Positions 26,859 through 35,604 of a stretch of 64,000 nt of DNA are shown here, one piece after another. This DNA is from Myroides sp. N17-2 (GTDB lineage Bacteria; Bacteroidota; Bacteroidia; Flavobacteriales; Flavobacteriaceae): positions 79,975-143,974 of the forward strand of contig NZ_NSGJ01000008.1 of the NCBI RefSeq assembly GCF_002286775.1. Direction: 5' to 3'. The notes beneath the pieces were generated by a model. The model did no database searches. It had not been told where the DNA came from and saw only the letters and a list, made by a program, of their open reading frames with translations. Numbering within the stretch: position 1 is the stretch's first letter; each line of letters opens with the position of its first letter. The translations under genes were made by a program, and so were the position numbers.

Positions 26859-26928
26859 AGAATAAGTAGAGGCGGAATACTCTTGCATCTTATTACAGTT
26901 GGCCTTAATAAAAGTTATGGCGCAGTAT

Positions 26929-26970
26929 AAAACAACGAAGCACCTTATATAAGGTGCTTCGTTGTTTTTA
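26929..26970. terminator. Bidirectional terminator between LtaS-like paralog 2 and the DUF2007 gene
   Basis: Perfect 20-bp inverted repeat, arms AAAACAACGAAGCACCTTAT and its complement, almost without loop. It serves the two convergent genes. Confidence 0.92.
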
Positions 26971-27186
26971 TTCGGTTAGGTCATTTTCCTTTAATAAAGC
27001 TTTTGCTTTTTCTAGGTTTTCTTCATTGACAAGTACGTTTACAGCTTTGCCGAGTGCGCCATATCCTGCTCCTATAGCTGAATCAATATCATCTCTTATA
27101 ATATAAGAAATATCGTTCTCTTCTAAAAGATTTCTTACAGCAAGTACCATCATTTCGCTACCTGCAAATAGTTTTTTGTGACTCAT
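26968..27186 (-). CDS. DUF2007 domain protein
   Basis: 72-residue single-domain protein of the DUF2007 (putative signal-transducing, ferredoxin-like fold) family: LFAGSEMMVLAVRNLLEENDI, then VNVLVNEENLEKAKALL is the usual pattern. Role unknown. Confidence 0.82.
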   Translation of the reverse strand: MSHKKLFAGSEMMVLAVRNLLEENDISYIIRDDIDSAIGAGYGALGKAVNVLVNEENLEKAKALLKENDLTE

Positions 27187-27486
27187 AATTGTAATATTTA
27201 TAACTAAGATATGACTTTTATTAAAAAGTAGTTTTAAGAATAGGTTAAAATTATTTTTAACACTTTTAATGGTTTGCTATTCAATAAAAAAGTATTATCT
27301 TAATAAAAGAATTAGAATTCTAAAGTAACATTGATGTATGTTGAAATACGAGATGAATTAAATAAGGATAATTTCATGTCAAAATAAAACATAGCATTTA
27401 TGATGTATAATTTTAAAATGAAAAACACACCAAAGTGATAATGTAGGAAATTGTTATTTGGTTTAAGTTGATTTATTATTTAATAA
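27187..27486. other. Non-coding gap of 300 bp
   Basis: AT-rich; no gene or clear structure. It must hold the divergent promoters of the flanking genes, but no clean -7 box was found. Confidence 0.5.
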
Positions 27487-27690
27487 ATGAAGACGCTTAT
27501 GAAAATTGATGAAACCAAGGCATTTAGTGAATTGACAAGTATAGCACAGACAATAGCAAATAAGAGTGCCTCTAGAAAGCAGATATCTGAAGCTGTAGTA
27601 ATCGTTAAAAATATTGGATACGAGAAGTGGGCTAGTATTACTAATCTCCCCCCATTATGGCATGGTATAGTTAAAGAGTTGACGGTTTAG
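27487..27690 (+). CDS. Small protein of unknown function
   Basis: 67 residues, not recognised. The frame MKTLMKIDETKAFSELTSIAQTIANK... has a plausible helical, soluble composition with one Trp-rich patch (KWASITNLPPLWHGIVKEL). Start may be Met1 or Met5. Its 3' end is followed by copy B of the dispersed repeat and then a terminator, which supports a real transcript. It lies just upstream of the Ter cluster on the same strand. Confidence 0.45.
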   Translation: MKTLMKIDETKAFSELTSIAQTIANKSASRKQISEAVVIVKNIGYEKWASITNLPPLWHGIVKELTV

Positions 27691-27706
27691 TAGACTCTTT
27701 AAAGTA

Positions 27707-27866
27707 GTGCTAAACTCAGTATTAGTATTAGCCAAATACTAGAGAGTAATTCTGCTTCGTAGCTTCTTCATTAGCTCTAAAAGCATATTATAAAGTGCTT
27801 TAATCTAATGTAGATTTATATCGTATAATTGCTTTTTGGTTATGTGTTTAGCACTTACTCTGAATA
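27707..27866. repeat. Dispersed intergenic repeat, copy B
   Basis: Longest clear copy (160 bp). Terminal inverted repeat GTGCTAAAC (27707-27715) / GTTTAGCAC (27846-27854); inner hairpin ATTAGCTCTAAAAGCA ... TGCTTTAATCTAAT; core ATTAGCCAAATACTA. It sits in the 3' UTR of the small gene upstream. Confidence 0.8.
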
Positions 27867-27874
27867 AAATAGTT

Positions 27875-27910
27875 AAGACTTCATTCGAAAACGAGTGAGG
27901 TCTTTTTTGT
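27875..27910 (+). terminator. Terminator downstream of repeat copy B
   Basis: Stem AAGACTTCATTCG / CGAGTGAGGTCTT (13 bp with mismatches), loop AAAA, then T run. Confidence 0.75.
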
Positions 27911-28172
27911 TTATATAAGATTAATGAGATAAAAGTATCCTTTTTGGATAAAAGTTGAATATAGTATTCTTAGCATAGTTAGTCTTATAATGGCTTATTC
28001 GGATAAACTTTAGTTGATATAGTGATAAAGAGTGAATATGGCGATTATATTTTACTTCCGTTTTCTGTAATATTATCAAGATATATTGTCAGATTAATGC
28101 ATTTTTTTACTCGAAATAATAGAGAAGTATTACCGTAATGATCTATGAGAGGTATATTTTTTAATTATATAG

Positions 28173-28209
28173 TTTTTGTAAATTTTGTGAAAATTTTATT
28201 ATAAGTTTG
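28173..28209 (+). promoter_or_regulatory. Candidate promoter of the Ter cluster
   Basis: TTTTTG (28173-28178), 23-bp spacer, TAAGTTTG (28202-28209). This gives a leader of about 90 nt containing a direct repeat (TTGACAAATG / TTGACAATTT, 28252-28271) before the first terD. The 27911-28172 stretch shows nothing recognisable. Confidence 0.4.
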
Positions 28210-28306
28210 TTAGGTATTATTGTGGATTTTGTGTTGTTATTATTTAAAACATTGACAAATGTTGACAATTTTTACTTGTTGTGAAATGAATTAAAAAAAT
28301 AAAGAA

Positions 28307-28882
28307 ATGGCGATTAATTTAGTAAAGGGTCAAAAGATTGACATTGGGTTAAACAATTTAACTATCGGATTAGGATGGGATCCTAATGAAGGAACAGGTC
28401 ACGATTTTGACTTAGATGCATCAGCGATTATGATCGATGGGCAACGTAAGTTAGTAACAGAGGAATACTTTGTTTTTTACAATAATTTAAAATCTCCTGA
28501 TGGGGCATTAACTCACACAGGTGATGATCCTTCTGGAAATAGCAGTGATGGTGATGATGACGAAGCTATCGTTGTTGATTTAAGTAAAGTAGATAGCCGT
28601 GTAGAGGAAATCTTATTTGTTGTGACAATAGAAGGATTTAAAGAGCGTAGACAAAACTTCGGTCAAGTTAGAAACTCATATATCCGCATCGTAGATAATA
28701 ATACAAGAGAAGAGATTGCGAAGTATGAATTAGATGAAGATTTCTCTATAGAGACAGGTATAGAATTCGGTAGATTATATAAACGAAACGGTGGATGGAA
28801 GTTTGAGGCTTCAGGTATAGGTTATCAGGCAGATTTAGGCTTCTTCTTAGAGAAGTATTACAGTGGAACGATTATTAAATAA
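28307..28882 (+). CDS. TerD-family protein 1
   Basis: 191 residues, TerD/TerE/CABP1 family: beta-rich calcium-binding stress proteins linked to tellurite and other stress tolerance. Family marks: MAINLVKGQKIDI, GLGWDPNEGTGHDFDLDASA, FYNNLKSPDGALTHTGDD, acidic loop DGDDDEAIVVDLS, QNFGQVRNSYIRIVD, FGRLYKRNGGWKFEA. The conserved Asp residues expected to bind calcium are present. First gene of the cluster; the next TerD gene starts 13 nt later. Confidence 0.93.
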   Translation: MAINLVKGQKIDIGLNNLTIGLGWDPNEGTGHDFDLDASAIMIDGQRKLVTEEYFVFYNNLKSPDGALTHTGDDPSGNSSDGDDDEAIVVDLSKVDSRVEEILFVVTIEGFKERRQNFGQVRNSYIRIVDNNTREEIAKYELDEDFSIETGIEFGRLYKRNGGWKFEASGIGYQADLGFFLEKYYSGTIIK

Positions 28883-28895
28883 AACATAATAAAAA

Positions 28896-29576
28896 ATGGC
28901 TATTAATTTACAGAAAGGTCAAAAAATTGACCTAAGAAAAGAATCTGGAGAATCACTTGTTAATTTTTGTATGGGAGTTAACTGGGGAGCAATCGAAACT
29001 ACTAAATCAGGACTATTTGGTTTTGGAACTAAAAAAGTTGTAGAGGATGTAGATTTAGATTTAAGTTGTATTATGCTTGATGCAACAGGTAATATAGTTG
29101 ATTGGTTATATTCTCCGGATTATAACGCTTGGTTATCTAAGAATAACATTCCTCTAGGAAAATTACAGTCTTACGATGGAGCTCTTCGCCACAGTGGTGA
29201 TGACCGTCAGGGAGATGTGGGAGGAGATGATGGATTAGATAATGAAGTTATCACTGTAGATTTGAGTAAAGTTAATTCAAATGTAGAAAAGATTTATTTC
29301 TTCATTAATATTTATTTAAATCAAGGACAGAACTTCGACTTTGCTCAAATACCATTTGCTAAAATCAGAATGTACGAGGGAACTCCATCACGTGTGAACA
29401 GTGTATTCTCTAACTATGATATCGTTACGGATAGTAACTATAGAGGGAAGAGAGCAATTATCTTAGCTAAATTATACAAGAAAAACGGAGAATGGAAGTT
29501 CGACGCTATCGGAGATGCTACTGATGATAACATGTTCGTACATACTATCGATAGAATTTCTAAAGATTATAAATAG
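28896..29576 (+). CDS. TerD-family protein 2, divergent
   Basis: 226 residues. It keeps the TerD frame (MAINLQKGQKIDL, DVDLDLSCIMLD, SYDGALRHSGDDRQG, DNEVITVDLSKV, LAKLYKKNGEWKFDAIGD) but carries insertions of about 35 residues (for example WLYSPDYNAWLSKNN) compared with the other two copies. It resembles the TerZ-like branch. The acidic GDDRQGDVGGDDG loop should still bind metal. Three TerD-family members in one cluster is usual. Confidence 0.88.
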   Translation: MAINLQKGQKIDLRKESGESLVNFCMGVNWGAIETTKSGLFGFGTKKVVEDVDLDLSCIMLDATGNIVDWLYSPDYNAWLSKNNIPLGKLQSYDGALRHSGDDRQGDVGGDDGLDNEVITVDLSKVNSNVEKIYFFINIYLNQGQNFDFAQIPFAKIRMYEGTPSRVNSVFSNYDIVTDSNYRGKRAIILAKLYKKNGEWKFDAIGDATDDNMFVHTIDRISKDYK

Positions 29577-29579
29577 AAT

Positions 29580-30227
29580 ATGGATATAGATTCTAGATCG
29601 TATAAGCATTATTCTTTTGATTTATGGTTAACCTTGTTTCGTTCACATCCTGAATTTAAAGCTAAGAGAGCTCATCTGTTTAGGGATTTCTTTTGTATAA
29701 AAGAGTCTATAGAGGAGGTTGTTAAAGTTTTGAGACACTATGATGTGTTGTGTAATAAGATCAATGAGACCACAGGTGGTAATATGGATACTTACGAGAT
29801 GTATCTTCTGATACTAGGAAGGTTCGATATACAGCCAAGTCAACAAGAATTAGAATTGTTCTATGTAGAATCAGAAAAGTTGTTTTTTAATTATCCTCCT
29901 GTATTACTTAATCATTTTGTATCTGCGGATTTTTTAGCATTAAAGAATCGCGGCTGTACGCTGAATGTATTAAGTAATACTGGTTTTATCAAAGGGAGGA
30001 CAATTAAAAAGTATTTAGAAGAGATTGGAATGCTTCAATATTTTGACTTTTTAATTTTTTCTGATGAAGTAGATCTATCTAAGCCAAACCCTAAGATTTT
30101 TAAGTTGGTTCGGGATCAAGTTAACCCTACTGTTATGAATAAGGAGATTATTCATATCGGGGATAACGAGGTGTCGGATTATCAAGGAGCTTTAGGAGCA
30201 GGGTTTAGTGCATATTTAATTAAATGA
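29580..30227 (+). CDS. HAD-like hydrolase of the Ter cluster
   Basis: 215 residues, HAD superfamily with an alpha-helical cap. Motif I is SFDLWLTL: nucleophile Asp14 is present, but the usual second Asp (general acid/base) is replaced by Trp16. Motif II NVLSNTG, motif III Lys in LSKPNPKIF and motif IV IHIGDNEVSDYQGA are intact. The change at position +2 is like haloacid dehalogenases and unlike phosphatases. HAD genes beside phosphoribosyltransferase genes are a known part of Ter clusters (a predicted nucleoside-like metabolite pathway). Confidence 0.85.
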   Translation: MDIDSRSYKHYSFDLWLTLFRSHPEFKAKRAHLFRDFFCIKESIEEVVKVLRHYDVLCNKINETTGGNMDTYEMYLLILGRFDIQPSQQELELFYVESEKLFFNYPPVLLNHFVSADFLALKNRGCTLNVLSNTGFIKGRTIKKYLEEIGMLQYFDFLIFSDEVDLSKPNPKIFKLVRDQVNPTVMNKEIIHIGDNEVSDYQGALGAGFSAYLIK

Positions 30228-31033
30228 TGATTAGTAGATACAGTTTACACAAAATAGATAATAACGAACAGTTTACATTTAGTCCATCGGATTATAGTGT
30301 TTTTAAGTTTGGGAATGTTCGCGTAGCAGAGCAGTTTGCTAAAGAACTTTTTGAAGGTTTTATAAAAGAATATGCTGATCAATTAATGACAGAGGAGATT
30401 TATATATTTCCTAGTCCATATATGGCTATTCCGACTGCGTCAAACTACCTGTGTTATTATTTTAAAATAGAGTTAGATCGGTATTTATTCTTAAAAGGGC
30501 ATAGTTCGTCTAAATTGGGTAAAATACACCGAAAACAAACATATACAATAGATTACGGAAATCTATCATTCGAAGATAGAAAGAATTTAATAGCAAATGA
30601 TACTTATTATATCGACAGGGAGCTGTTGAAAAATAAGCTATGTGTGTTTTTAGATGATATTAAGATAACAGGAAGTCACGAGTACACCGTTAAGAAGATT
30701 CTTAATGAATATGATGTACAAGGGAACTTCTTTTTTCTGTATTATGCTGAAGTGGTCAATCTAGATTTAGATCCGAAGATAGAGAACTTCTTTAATTACT
30801 ATACCATAGCAGATGAAAAGTCATTGATAGAATTAGTGAACTCAAACAACTTTAAATTCAATACACGTGTGGTTAAATACATACTTAATCTGGCAGAAGA
30901 TCAGTTTACTTATGTGTTTAATAACATAGCAGAGGAGAAGAAAAAGAAGCTTTTTGACTTGGCTATAAGCAATGATTATCATCAAATAGAAGAGTATCAA
31001 ACAAATTTAAAAAAACTTTATTATGGCAATTAA
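30224..31033 (+). CDS. Phosphoribosyltransferase-like protein of the Ter cluster
   Basis: 269 residues. The segment CVFLDDIKITGSHE (about residues 141-154) matches the PRPP-binding loop (hydrophobic-DD-x-x-TG) of type I phosphoribosyltransferases. Its start overlaps the HAD stop (ATGATGA) and its end overlaps the next terD by 11 nt, so translation of the three is coupled. In the published analysis of Ter systems, PRTase and HAD genes are linked as a metabolite-making module; the ATP-grasp partner often found there is not in this window. Confidence 0.75.
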   Translation: MMISRYSLHKIDNNEQFTFSPSDYSVFKFGNVRVAEQFAKELFEGFIKEYADQLMTEEIYIFPSPYMAIPTASNYLCYYFKIELDRYLFLKGHSSSKLGKIHRKQTYTIDYGNLSFEDRKNLIANDTYYIDRELLKNKLCVFLDDIKITGSHEYTVKKILNEYDVQGNFFFLYYAEVVNLDLDPKIENFFNYYTIADEKSLIELVNSNNFKFNTRVVKYILNLAEDQFTYVFNNIAEEKKKKLFDLAISNDYHQIEEYQTNLKKLYYGN

Positions 31034-31577
31034 CTTACAAAAGGGGCAAAGACAAAATATTAATGCTCCTAAATTTACAATAGGTTTAGGATGGGATGTG
31101 AATGAAACATCTACAGGTGGTGCATTTGATTTAGATGCATCTGTGTTTTTATTAGGAGAGAATAAAAAGTTAGTATCAGATAGTCACTTTATTTTTTATA
31201 ATAACCTAAAGAGCCCTGATGGATCAGTAATTCACACAGGAGATAACTTGACAGGAGATGGTGACGGAGATGATGAACAAATCAATATTGATTTAACTAA
31301 AATCGACTCAGCTGTAAATGAAATTATTGTAGTAGTAACTATTCACGAAGCTGAATCAAGAAAACAAAACTTCGGACAAGTAAGAAACTCATTTATCCGT
31401 GTGGTAGATTCAGGAAGTCAAGAAGAGTTGTTGAAATATGAATTAGATGAGGATTTCTCAATCGAAACAGCTGTTGAATTCGGTAGACTTTATGAGAGAA
31501 ATGGAGAATGGAAGTTCGAAGCTGTTGGAAGTGGACAACGCGATGGACTAGGTGCTTATGTAGAGAAATTTCAATAA
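31023..31577 (+). CDS. TerD-family protein 3
   Basis: 184 residues, most like TerD-family protein 1 (MAINLQKGQRQNI, GLGWDVNETSTGGAFDLDASVFL, FYNNLKSPDGSVIHTGDN, GDGDDEQINIDLTKI, QNFGQVRNSFIRVVD). The acidic calcium-type loop is present. Overlaps the preceding PRTase gene by 11 nt. Confidence 0.93.
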   Translation: MAINLQKGQRQNINAPKFTIGLGWDVNETSTGGAFDLDASVFLLGENKKLVSDSHFIFYNNLKSPDGSVIHTGDNLTGDGDGDDEQINIDLTKIDSAVNEIIVVVTIHEAESRKQNFGQVRNSFIRVVDSGSQEELLKYELDEDFSIETAVEFGRLYERNGEWKFEAVGSGQRDGLGAYVEKFQ

Positions 31578-31589
31578 AACAATAACCTT

Positions 31590-32669
31590 ATGAGTATGGA
31601 TAAGCAAGAGTTAATATTGATAGATAAGGAGGGCAATGTAGCATTAGATACTTTAGCAACTGTAGATACGAGTGAGTATGAAATAGTGGCTAACTCTATA
31701 GATGAGAGTAATCCAAACTCTATCTTAAACTACGGGTCTGAGTTACAAGCTAGTTTAGCGAATCAGAGTGATTCTTTCTTAAGCAATGTACGTCGCTCTA
31801 ATTCAGGAGAAGTAGGAGAGTTGATTAATGGACTGTTAATCGAACTTAACTATGTGGATGTGGATGAGTTACAAAATAATAAAGTAAGAGGATTCTTGAG
31901 AAGGTTGCCTTTTATGAAAAAGATTGTAACAGAAGTAGAGAACTTATTCGCTAAGTATGATAAAATCGTTAATAATATAGATTCTATCTCACATAAAGTA
32001 AATGCAGGTATCATTAATTCTGCTAAGGATAATGCAGTCTTACAGACTATATTTGAGTCTAATGTGCAGTCTTTGAAAGATTTAGAAAAGTATATCATAG
32101 CAGGAACTATGCGCTTAGAGCGTTCTCGTGCAGAGTTAATGGAAATGGAAGTTAAGCCTGATCAACATCAAGATTATGAGATCTCAGATAAGAGAGATTT
32201 TGTGAATCGATTAGATCGCAGACTTGCTGACTTAAAGGTAGTACGTATTATTATCCTTCAGTCTCTACCACAGGTAAGATTAGTTCAGAGTAATAATATC
32301 TCTATAGCAGAGAAGGCGCAGACTATCCTGACTACTACATTACCTGTGTGGAAGAATCAGTTAACGTTAGCTGTAGCAATGCATAGACAACAACAGCACA
32401 TCGAAGTGCAGCAAAAAATATCTTCTACAACAGAAGAAATTTTACGTAAAAATGCAGAGCGTTTAGGGCAAAATAGTCGTCAAGTAGCACAAGCTAATGA
32501 AAAGACTATAGTATCTGTGGAAACATTAAGAGCAACGACTACGTCTCTAATCAACACATTAAATGATGTGAAAAAGATACAGACTGAAGGGGCACTTAGT
32601 AGAAAACAATTAGATACTGACTTGCAGAAATTAGAAACTGAATTAAGAAATAATTTAAAAAATTCATAG
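31590..32669 (+). CDS. Toxic anion resistance protein, TelA/KlaA family
   Basis: 359 residues, almost entirely helical, with the TelA-family core: RLDRRLADLKVVRIIILQSLPQVRLVQSNN (about residues 210-240) followed by QTILTTTLPVWKNQLTLAVAMHRQQ. TelA proteins accompany TerD genes in many genomes; they are predicted cytoplasmic coiled-coil proteins of unknown mechanism. The N-terminal 60 residues are less conserved. Only 12 nt separate it from the terD gene. Confidence 0.9.
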   Translation: MSMDKQELILIDKEGNVALDTLATVDTSEYEIVANSIDESNPNSILNYGSELQASLANQSDSFLSNVRRSNSGEVGELINGLLIELNYVDVDELQNNKVRGFLRRLPFMKKIVTEVENLFAKYDKIVNNIDSISHKVNAGIINSAKDNAVLQTIFESNVQSLKDLEKYIIAGTMRLERSRAELMEMEVKPDQHQDYEISDKRDFVNRLDRRLADLKVVRIIILQSLPQVRLVQSNNISIAEKAQTILTTTLPVWKNQLTLAVAMHRQQQHIEVQQKISSTTEEILRKNAERLGQNSRQVAQANEKTIVSVETLRATTTSLINTLNDVKKIQTEGALSRKQLDTDLQKLETELRNNLKNS

Positions 32670-32675
32670 GTTAAT

Positions 32676-33641
32676 TTGTTGGATCAAAAAGATTTAATAT
32701 TAAGAGATAGTCAAAGAAGAATCGTAAGATTAAAGCTTCTTAGCAATTTCTATAAACAATCCGATTTGATTAGCATCTTCATAAAAACAGAGTTAGTACA
32801 TTCTATTTTTAAGGATAATGAAGACGATTTGTTGGATTACAATAAACTAGAGCTTTTTCATCTTCAGTTTACAGATAGTTTACTTGAATTGTTAACTAAG
32901 ATAAAGAGACGTAAGGAAGCACAGATTGTCTTAAATCTAAAAGAAATAGAAGTGAATAATAAGTTTATCAGTAGATATGGACAGATAAATAGAACAGAGA
33001 ATGACTTTGATACAGAACGCAAGTTTTACAGTGCTAGAGTAGGTCAGTATCTATCTGATATATATGAGAGATTAACAGGTGTAGAAGTAAGTAATACAGT
33101 AGAGGATCCTTCTTCTTTTTCGGGAATGTACGGGAGTAATTATTATCATGATGTAGATAGTAACTCTTATTTTGAGAGAGAAGAAGGACTCCGCTTCTAT
33201 GAGTACGAGGGTATTCAGATAGAGAGCCGTTTAATCGGAAGACTGAATATCAATGGTTTTAAAGTACGTTTTATTTGCGGATATGCATATGGTCGAGATT
33301 ACTATGAGTTGTTTCAAATCTTTCAGAGTGATGATGAGTTTATTTACGATGTTCAAGCTAAGGTGTTTTATTTTTTAGAAGAATCAAAAGGAGAGTTATT
33401 AGATAAAACTCATAATAGATTAAAAAATGATATCGTACAGGACTTGACCATTAAAAATGAGAAGCTTGTATTAGATAATAAAAAGGCACGAGAATATTTG
33501 CCTATAGAAGTTCTCGATGTGATTAAAAAATATAGGGAGACATTAGATAATATTAATTTTTTAAGTAATTCATTTTCAGTTGATGAAGAGACGAATATAC
33601 TTAAAGCAATGCTTAATCTTAATCTAGATGGAAGTATGTAG
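32676..33641 (+). CDS. Unknown Ter-cluster protein
   Basis: 321 residues, no domain recognised. The start is a TTG (32676 or 32679), because no ATG fits. The first residues LDQKDLILRD loosely echo the start of the TelA protein (MDKQELILID). The middle is Tyr/Gly/Ser rich (SSFSGMYGSNYYHDVDSNSYFER) and the ends are helical. No signal or membrane segment, so probably cytoplasmic. 6 nt after telA, so same operon. Confidence 0.6.
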   Translation: MLDQKDLILRDSQRRIVRLKLLSNFYKQSDLISIFIKTELVHSIFKDNEDDLLDYNKLELFHLQFTDSLLELLTKIKRRKEAQIVLNLKEIEVNNKFISRYGQINRTENDFDTERKFYSARVGQYLSDIYERLTGVEVSNTVEDPSSFSGMYGSNYYHDVDSNSYFEREEGLRFYEYEGIQIESRLIGRLNINGFKVRFICGYAYGRDYYELFQIFQSDDEFIYDVQAKVFYFLEESKGELLDKTHNRLKNDIVQDLTIKNEKLVLDNKKAREYLPIEVLDVIKKYRETLDNINFLSNSFSVDEETNILKAMLNLNLDGSM

Positions 33642-33657
33642 ATTAGGTAAGGTTATT

Positions 33658-33808
33658 CTTAAATCTGCAACTACCTTTTACTGCGAAAGAATTCTACTTT
33701 ACATAGCTTCAATTAGCTCTGAAACCATACTAATGTATGCTTTAATCGCTAATCTTACTCTGTTTTGTATAATTTCATTCTCGTTTAAACGTTATCTGCA
33801 GATTTAAG
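33658..33808. repeat. Dispersed intergenic repeat, copy C
   Basis: Perfect 12-bp terminal inverted repeat CTTAAATCTGCA (33658-33669) / TGCAGATTTAAG (33797-33808), different in sequence from copy B but equally paired. Inner hairpin ATTAGC...GCTAAT. It sits between two Ter-cluster genes with no terminator after it. Confidence 0.8.
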
Positions 33809-33841
33809 GTTTTAGCAAATGTATTTATACTGTAACAAATT

Positions 33842-34480
33842 ATGAATAGAAGATTACTAGCGTATTTTTTATTAGATACATCAGGTTCTATGCATGGAGA
33901 ACCTATACAAGCACTAAATAATGGATTTAATGGTCTTATCAATATGCTTCGTACAGATCCTCAAGCGATGGAATCACTGTGTCTTAGCGTAGTGACATTT
34001 AATAGAGAAGTGGAGAACATAGTGCCATTGATTGAGTTAAATAACTATCAACCGATAGAGATAAGTTGCCCACAGAGTGGACCGACACATACAGGAGAAG
34101 GGCTAGAGATGGTCTATAACCTTGTAGAAAAAGAATTAATTAAAGGAACGACAAGTCAAAAAGGAGATTGGAAACCGCTGTTATTTATATTTACAGATGG
34201 TAAACCTTCAGATTTGATGAAGTATAGAGCCTTTATTCCTAAAATAAAAGAGCTAGATTTCGGTGTTATCGTAGGATGTGCTGCCGGTCCTAAGGCAGAG
34301 GTTTCTTTCTTACATGAGTTGACTTCTAATGTAGTCAAACTTGATACAACAGACGCTAGTACATTATCTTCTTTCTTTAAGTGGGTGAGTTCATCAATAG
34401 AGATGGGTAATAAATCACAAGGAACAGGAGAATCATTAACTCTACCGACACCACCATCAGAGTTGAACTTTAATTTTTAA
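33842..34480 (+). CDS. TerY-type vWA protein, short
   Basis: 212-residue von Willebrand A protein. The MIDAS is intact: DTSGSM (residues 12-17), conserved Thr in PTHTGEG, and FTDGKPSD. Length and sequence (AYFLLDTSGSMHGEPIQALNNGF) match TerY of the Ter phosphorylation triad. Cytoplasmic, metal-dependent protein-binding module. Unlike its downstream neighbour, it has no zinc-binding C-terminal domain. Confidence 0.9.
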   Translation: MNRRLLAYFLLDTSGSMHGEPIQALNNGFNGLINMLRTDPQAMESLCLSVVTFNREVENIVPLIELNNYQPIEISCPQSGPTHTGEGLEMVYNLVEKELIKGTTSQKGDWKPLLFIFTDGKPSDLMKYRAFIPKIKELDFGVIVGCAAGPKAEVSFLHELTSNVVKLDTTDASTLSSFFKWVSSSIEMGNKSQGTGESLTLPTPPSELNFNF

Positions 34481-34532
34481 TTACATCTACGGCCTGTATT
34501 TTATCACAGTGATTAATGAGAGAAATACAGTA

Positions 34533-34540
34533 TATGTTTG
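34533..34540 (+). promoter_or_regulatory. Possible -7 box before the second TerY gene
   Basis: TATGTTTG matches TAnnTTTG but is only 13 bp before the ATG. A hairpin CTGTATTT / AAATACAG lies just upstream. It may be fortuitous inside a longer operon. Confidence 0.3.
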
Positions 34541-34553
34541 ATATTTTGTAAAT

Positions 34554-35603
34554 ATGAGAAGACTACCGATTTATTTTTTAATTGATATATCAGAATCAAT
34601 GGTTGGTGACCCTATAGAACAAGTTCAAGAAGGGATTGCTACAATTATTAAAGAGCTAAAAACGGATCCGTATGCGTTAGAGACGGTGTCGATATGTATA
34701 ATAGGTTTTGCAGGGAAAAGTGCTATCATTACCCCATTACAAGAGGTGATTACGTTCTATCCACCAAAAATACCAATAGGAAGTGGTACTTCATTATCAC
34801 AGGGATTTGAAACCTTGATGCAATCATTTGATAATGATTTGGTCACTACTACCTATGATCGCAAAGGAGATTGGAAGCCTGTCGTGTTTTTGTTTACAGA
34901 TGGAATACCTACTGATAGTACGGATATTACAGCAAGAACAATAGATAAGTGGAATACTAATTATAGAAATAAATGTAGTTTAGTAGCTATATCTATTGGT
35001 GAAAACACGAATTATAATTTGCTAGGTAAACTTACAGAGCATGTATTACAATTTAATAATACTAATTCAGAATCATATAATACTTTCTTTAATTGGGTAA
35101 CAGCTTCTATTAAAGCTACAAGTGTCAATGTGAATGCTAATGTAGATTCTATCGACCTGAGTAAGGTAAATTCGCAAGTAGTGGAAAAGATAGATTTATC
35201 TAAGAATCACTCTGTTTCTGATGATCAATTTGTTGTCATTAATGGAAAGTGTTCTAAGACAGAGAAACTATATTTAATAAAGTTTAAGAGAGAGTTTTCA
35301 GATTCAGGGTTTTGGGGATTGCAGTCAAAAAACTATATCGCTGAAGGAGCCTTTAGAATAGATGAAAGTAGTTATAAGCAGTTCTCTACGGATAGAGATT
35401 ATTCCTTAAAGGTATCTTCTCAGGAATTAAGAGGTAACCCAAGTTGCCCTTGTTGTGGTAATAATTATGCTCTAGCTACCTGTGCCTGTGGAGGTGTTCA
35501 CTGTTTATCAGGAGATGGGTATAATGTATGCCCATGGTGTGGTAATGAAGGGCACTATGGTATGTCTGATTCGGACTTTGATATCAATAGAACATTAGGA
35601 TAG
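34554..35603 (+). CDS. TerY-type vWA protein with C-terminal Cys-rich domain
   Basis: 349 residues: vWA domain (MIDAS DISESM at 11-16, Thr in GSGTSLSQG, FTDGIPTDS), then a linker rich in DLSK repeats, and a C-terminal metal-binding domain with CPCCGNNYALATCACGGVHC ... CPWCG. This is the TerY-C zinc-ribbon-like fusion known from Ter systems. The next gene (PP2C) begins 1 nt after its stop, so it is translationally close to the phosphatase and kinase. Confidence 0.9.
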   Translation: MRRLPIYFLIDISESMVGDPIEQVQEGIATIIKELKTDPYALETVSICIIGFAGKSAIITPLQEVITFYPPKIPIGSGTSLSQGFETLMQSFDNDLVTTTYDRKGDWKPVVFLFTDGIPTDSTDITARTIDKWNTNYRNKCSLVAISIGENTNYNLLGKLTEHVLQFNNTNSESYNTFFNWVTASIKATSVNVNANVDSIDLSKVNSQVVEKIDLSKNHSVSDDQFVVINGKCSKTEKLYLIKFKREFSDSGFWGLQSKNYIAEGAFRIDESSYKQFSTDRDYSLKVSSQELRGNPSCPCCGNNYALATCACGGVHCLSGDGYNVCPWCGNEGHYGMSDSDFDINRTLG

Positions 35604-35604
35604 T

